Source of the DNA: Flavobacteriaceae bacterium
Lineage (GTDB): Bacteria > Bacteroidota > Bacteroidia > Flavobacteriales > Flavobacteriaceae
Direction: 5' to 3'
Length of the DNA stretch: 34,775 nucleotides
NCBI GenBank assembly: GCA_029248185.1
Contig: JAQWJV010000045.1
Location: 1-34,775 of the forward strand
The notes under the pieces were generated by a model. The model ran no database searches. It had not been told where the DNA came from and saw only the letters and a list, made by a program, of their open reading frames with translations. Made by a program: the position numbers and the translations under genes. Each line of letters starts with the position of its first letter. The stretch's first letter is position 1. Shown here one piece after another: positions 32,901 to 34,775 of the stretch.

Positions 32901-34218
32901 AAAAGGCAATGGACATCCTGAAGAAATTTTAGAGAAAATTTGGAAAGATTGGGAAGCTTTTGCCGCTTATGCATTCAACAAATCACACTCAACCTGTTAT
33001 GCATTCATTGGATATCAAACAGCTTATTTAAAAGCACATTATCCAGCAGAATATATGGCAGCAGTTCTTTCCAATAATATGAGTGACATTAAACAAGTCA
33101 CCTTTTTTATGGAGGAATGCCGTCGATTAGGACTCAAGGTTTTGGGACCGGATGTTAATGAATCTTTTTACAAATTTGCAGTGAACGACGAGCAGGCCAT
33201 TCGCTTTGGAATGGGAGCAATAAAAGGTGTGGGAAAGGGAGCCGTAGAAACTATTATAGAACACAGAAAAGATCAACGATATGAGTCTATTTTTGATTTG
33301 GTAAAGCGAATTGATTTGAGAGCTGCCAATAAAAAGGCGTTTGAAAATTTAACTTTGGCAGGCGGATTTGATTCTTTTCCTAATGTAAAACGGGCACAGT
33401 ATTTTAATCCCGATGGAGATGGAGTTACTTTTCTAGAAAAAGTGCTGCGTTTTGGCTCCAAATACCAAGAGAATTTAAATTCCTCTCAAACGATTTTATT
33501 TAGTGAGGAAACAACAAGCACTTATCAGGACTTAACGATTCCTGATTGTGAAGCTTGGACCAATTTGATTCGGTTAAAAAAAGAAAAAGAGGTTGTGGGA
33601 ATTTACATTTCCTCCCATCCATTGGATGATTTTACCCATGAGATCGAACATTTTGTCACCCTTTCTCTCAATCAATTAGGGGATTTAGATCGACTGGTAA
33701 ATCGTGAGTTTTCCATCGGTGGAATTGTGAATGAAATTCAACATTTAGAAAGTAGAAATGGAAAAGGTTGGGCCCGTTTTATTGTAGAAGATTTTACAGA
33801 TCAATATGAGTTTCGAATTTTTGGAGAAGACTATTTAAAATATAGACACTTCTTAGTAGTTAACCAATTTATTCGTTTGCGACTGATGATTCGAGAGGGC
33901 TGGACTAATAGAGAGACAGGAAAAGTTGGAGCACCACGAATGCAATATTTACACTTTGAGATGCTTCAAAATACGGTTGAGAACAATGCCAAGAAATTAA
34001 CCCTACAGCTTGAAATTTCTCAACTTAAAAATGAAAGTATATTTCAGTTACGCGATGAGCTAAAGTCTTTTAAAGGGGATAAACCGCTCATGTTTAACGT
34101 TTATGATTCGGATAAAAAAGTAAAATTGACTTTGAACAGTAAAAAGCAAAAAGTTAAAATCACACCTGAGTTACTCAAATTATTAGATGAAAAACAATGG
34201 CATTACAAGCTAAATTAA
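29905..34218 (+). CDS. dnaE: DNA polymerase III alpha subunit with fused N-terminal 3'-5' exonuclease
   Basis: Replicative polymerase of 1437 residues. Residues 1 to about 190 are a DEDDh exonuclease: Asp6 and Glu8 (FDTETTG), Asp105 (HNVGFDRNIM), His170 and Asp175 (HNATADVEAT). All five are intact, so proofreading is built in. A linker (about 190-250, Lys/Ser rich) leads to the PHP domain, HLHNHSQFS (His255, 257, 259). The palm has GPGRGSAAGS, Asp667 and Asp669 (PDIDIDF) and Asp834 (KMDFLGLKTL). An OB-fold region is near the C-terminus (FSIGGIVNEIQHL). Canonical DnaE is about 1160 residues; the extra length is the exonuclease. This fusion is, to my knowledge, usual in Flavobacteriia. It is divergent from mfd and followed by trxA. 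Confidence 0.97.
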   Translation: MYLIFDTETTGLPKRWDAPLSDGENWPRCIQIAWQIHDAKGELIRHENYLIQPDGFTIPFDSEKIHGISTALAEEQGVLLEEVLEKFHAALDAVDFVVGHNVGFDRNIMGAEYLRAGLTDVLEGKFVIDTCTEETAQLCQLPGGRGGKFKLPTLSELYFFLFKETFKEAHNATADVEATTRAFLELLRQQKIHPKAFENQAFQTEELKAQAPFKAIGLSHQNLKKASEKLKKKEATPISVSEEDTSALADATFVHLHNHSQFSVLQATSRISQLVEATANNKMPAVAITDHANLMGAFHFIKAIKAHNKGLEPEEQQIKPIIGCEFYVCEDHTDRSRRDDGYQMVFLAKNKKGYHNLAKMTSMAYVNGFYYVPRIDREIIKQYKEDLIVLSGNTYGELASKILNLGDRQAEEALQWWHAEFKEDFYIELMRHGEEGEDRANAVLVKLARQYNIPLIATNNTYYTKKEEANAHDILLCVKEGEKQATPIGRGRGFRYGFPNHEYYYKSPEEMKLLFKDIPEAILNIEALVAKILPFDLAREVLLPKFDIPENYQVSDDPDGKKGENAYLHFLTYLGAEERYGTLHEEIKERIDFELGVIAKTGYPGYFLIVQDLIAAARDLDVSVGPGRGSAAGSVVAYCLKITNIDPIKYDLLFERFLNPDRVSMPDIDIDFDDEGRSKVMDYVIEKYGSNQVAQIITYGTMAAKSSIRDTARVLDLPLGEADRIAKLLPNIKLAKLFSSSDQELKEKLRNDEVLRVNEIKNLAEEDNLSGETIQQAIVLEGSLRNTGTHACGVIITPDDITQFVPVATAKDSELYVTQFDNSVVEDAGLLKMDFLGLKTLTLIKDTVKLVKYKHNIDLDPDAFPLDDQKTYELFQRGDTVGIFQYESAGMQKYLKDLKPTVFADLIAMNALYRPGPLEYIPSFVDRKNGNEEISYDLPVMAEYLEETYGITVYQEQVMLLSQKLAGFSKGDADVLRKAMGKKIFALLQKLKPQFIEGGKGNGHPEEILEKIWKDWEAFAAYAFNKSHSTCYAFIGYQTAYLKAHYPAEYMAAVLSNNMSDIKQVTFFMEECRRLGLKVLGPDVNESFYKFAVNDEQAIRFGMGAIKGVGKGAVETIIEHRKDQRYESIFDLVKRIDLRAANKKAFENLTLAGGFDSFPNVKRAQYFNPDGDGVTFLEKVLRFGSKYQENLNSSQTILFSEETTSTYQDLTIPDCEAWTNLIRLKKEKEVVGIYISSHPLDDFTHEIEHFVTLSLNQLGDLDRLVNREFSIGGIVNEIQHLESRNGKGWARFIVEDFTDQYEFRIFGEDYLKYRHFLVVNQFIRLRLMIREGWTNRETGKVGAPRMQYLHFEMLQNTVENNAKKLTLQLEISQLKNESIFQLRDELKSFKGDKPLMFNVYDSDKKVKLTLNSKKQKVKITPELLKLLDEKQWHYKLN

Positions 34219-34291
34219 TGGCATTGGGAAAATCCATTCAGGCATAAGGAAATTTGATTTTGGCATATCAAGTTGTGTAGTTTAAAATAAT

Positions 34292-34299
34292 TACATTTG
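34292..34299 (+). promoter_or_regulatory. Candidate -7 box for trxA
   Basis: TACATTTG is a full match to TANNTTTG, 20 nt before ATG 34320. A TTG at 34273-34275 lies 16 bp upstream, slightly short for a -33 element. trxA may thus have its own promoter within the 101-bp gap after dnaE. Confidence 0.5.
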
Positions 34300-34319
34300 C
34301 GGGTATAAAATAGAATAAA

Positions 34320-34637
34320 ATGGCATTAGAAATTACAGACGCAACTTTTGATGAAGTTGTTTTAAAATCAGATAAGCCCGTAGTAGTCGATTTTTGGGCG
34401 GCTTGGTGTGGTCCATGTAGAATGGTGGGTCCAATCATTGAAGAATTGAGCAATGGTTATACAGGAAAAGCGGTTGTTGGGAAAGTTGACGTTGATGCGA
34501 ACCAAGAGTTTGCAGCTAAGTATGGAGTCAGAAATATTCCAACGGTACTCGTTTTTGACAAAGGAGAGTTAGTAGGAAGACATGTTGGAGTTTCCCCTAA
34601 AACAACTTACGCAGAGGCAATTGACGCCATCCTTTAA
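34320..34637 (+). CDS. trxA: Thioredoxin
   Basis: Disulfide reductase of the cytoplasm, 105 residues, the usual length. Active site WCGPC at 29-33 (Cys30, Cys33) within VDFWAAWCGPCRMVGP. The cis-Pro segment is RNIPTVLVF, and the buried Asp is in VVVDFWA. No signal peptide, so it is the cytoplasmic form. ATG 34320 is the natural start. It follows dnaE by 101 bp and has its own -7 box. tRNA-Asp follows after 84 bp with a separate promoter. Confidence 0.97.
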   Translation: MALEITDATFDEVVLKSDKPVVVDFWAAWCGPCRMVGPIIEELSNGYTGKAVVGKVDVDANQEFAAKYGVRNIPTVLVFDKGELVGRHVGVSPKTTYAEAIDAIL

Positions 34638-34677
34638 TTTCCTCTAATACAAAATTGATCTCTTTTCGTAAGTTTTG

Positions 34678-34708
34678 TTTGGCAGATTCAAAATGCAGCG
34701 TATATTTG
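34678..34708 (+). promoter_or_regulatory. Bacteroidetes-type promoter of tRNA-Asp
   Basis: TTTG (34678-34681), exactly 19 bp, then TATATTTG (34701-34708) match the TTTG-N19-TANNTTTG consensus at every fixed position. The tRNA begins 14 nt after the -7 box, fitting a short 5' leader removed by RNase P. It is the best promoter in the window and sets the lineage. Confidence 0.85.
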
Positions 34709-34721
34709 CACACGCTAATTA

Positions 34722-34775
34722 GGTCTGGTAGTTCAGTTGGTTAGAATACATGCCTGTCACGCATGGGGTCGCGGG
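34722..34775 (+). tRNA. tRNA-Asp(GTC), partial (3' end beyond window)
   Basis: It starts GGTCTGGTAGTTCAGTTGG: 7-nt acceptor arm GGTCTGG, D-arm GTTC..., anticodon stem CATGC/GCATG around the loop CTGTCAC, with anticodon GTC at 34756-34758. The variable loop and the 5' strand of the T-stem (GCGGG) end the window, so 54 nt are present of about 77. Asp identity is given by the GTC anticodon. Confidence 0.95.

Overview
The window reads as an AT-rich chromosomal segment of a marine-type member of the Flavobacteriia (Bacteroidota). Three things point there. Several genes carry the Bacteroidetes promoter -7 box TANNTTTG; the clearest is a full TTTG-N19-TATATTTG promoter in front of tRNA-Asp. Signal peptides end in the 'AQNE' style usual for the group. 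Several proteins have group-typical architectures: DnaE with a fused proofreading exonuclease, a long PurF of about 632 residues, a split two-protein AddAB-like nuclease, and CrtI/CrtD/CrtA/CruF carotenoid enzymes. No phage, IS element, integrase or CRISPR array is visible. Nearly everything is core or group-core chromosome.

Layout. 1-4342: acpP (minus, cut by the window edge) diverges from a plus-strand run purN-rnhA-pfkB-purF (purine synthesis, RNase HI, a sugar/nucleoside kinase). 4343-4680: a gene-free stretch with two copies of a 71-bp unit that looks like tandem small-RNA genes or duplicated terminators, followed by a superoxide dismutase (minus). 5387-12672: an AddA-like helicase/nuclease, an OmpA-family protein with four calcium-binding-type repeats, and an AddB-like nuclease. 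12827-13765: a membrane protein with a single EF-hand. 13755-16761 (minus): crtI, a secreted ThuA-like protein and a voltage-sensor K+ channel. 16762-17101: a second gene-free stretch with a strong terminator-like hairpin. 17102-19909: crtA-crtD-cruF, with cruF interrupted by an in-frame TGA. 19920-26460: a lipoprotein, a small helical protein, a YeeZ-like NAD(P)-binding protein, a CBS-pair protein, an HDAC-family deacetylase, metG, yraN and an ACT-like protein of unknown role. 26438-29791 (minus): mfd. 29905-34637: dnaE and trxA. 34722-end: tRNA-Asp, cut by the window edge.

How genes connect. The DNA-maintenance genes (addA/addB-like, rnhA, mfd, dnaE) are a large share of the content but are not one operon. 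The carotenoid genes are split into crtI (minus) and crtA-crtD-cruF (plus), about 1.9 kb apart, and phytoene synthase (crtB) is not in the window. The cruF interruption would cut the 1-hydroxylation step that makes the substrate for CrtD.

Most worth a second look: (1) the two 71-bp units between purF and the SOD gene, whose only two differences fall on the two partners of one base pair in a hairpin; (2) the in-frame TGA in cruF; (3) mfd, whose conserved N-terminal reading frame has no ATG, GTG or TTG start; (4) the plus-strand terminator-like hairpin upstream of crtA with no annotated transcript to end; (5) several genes whose -7 box sits only 3-7 nt before the start codon.
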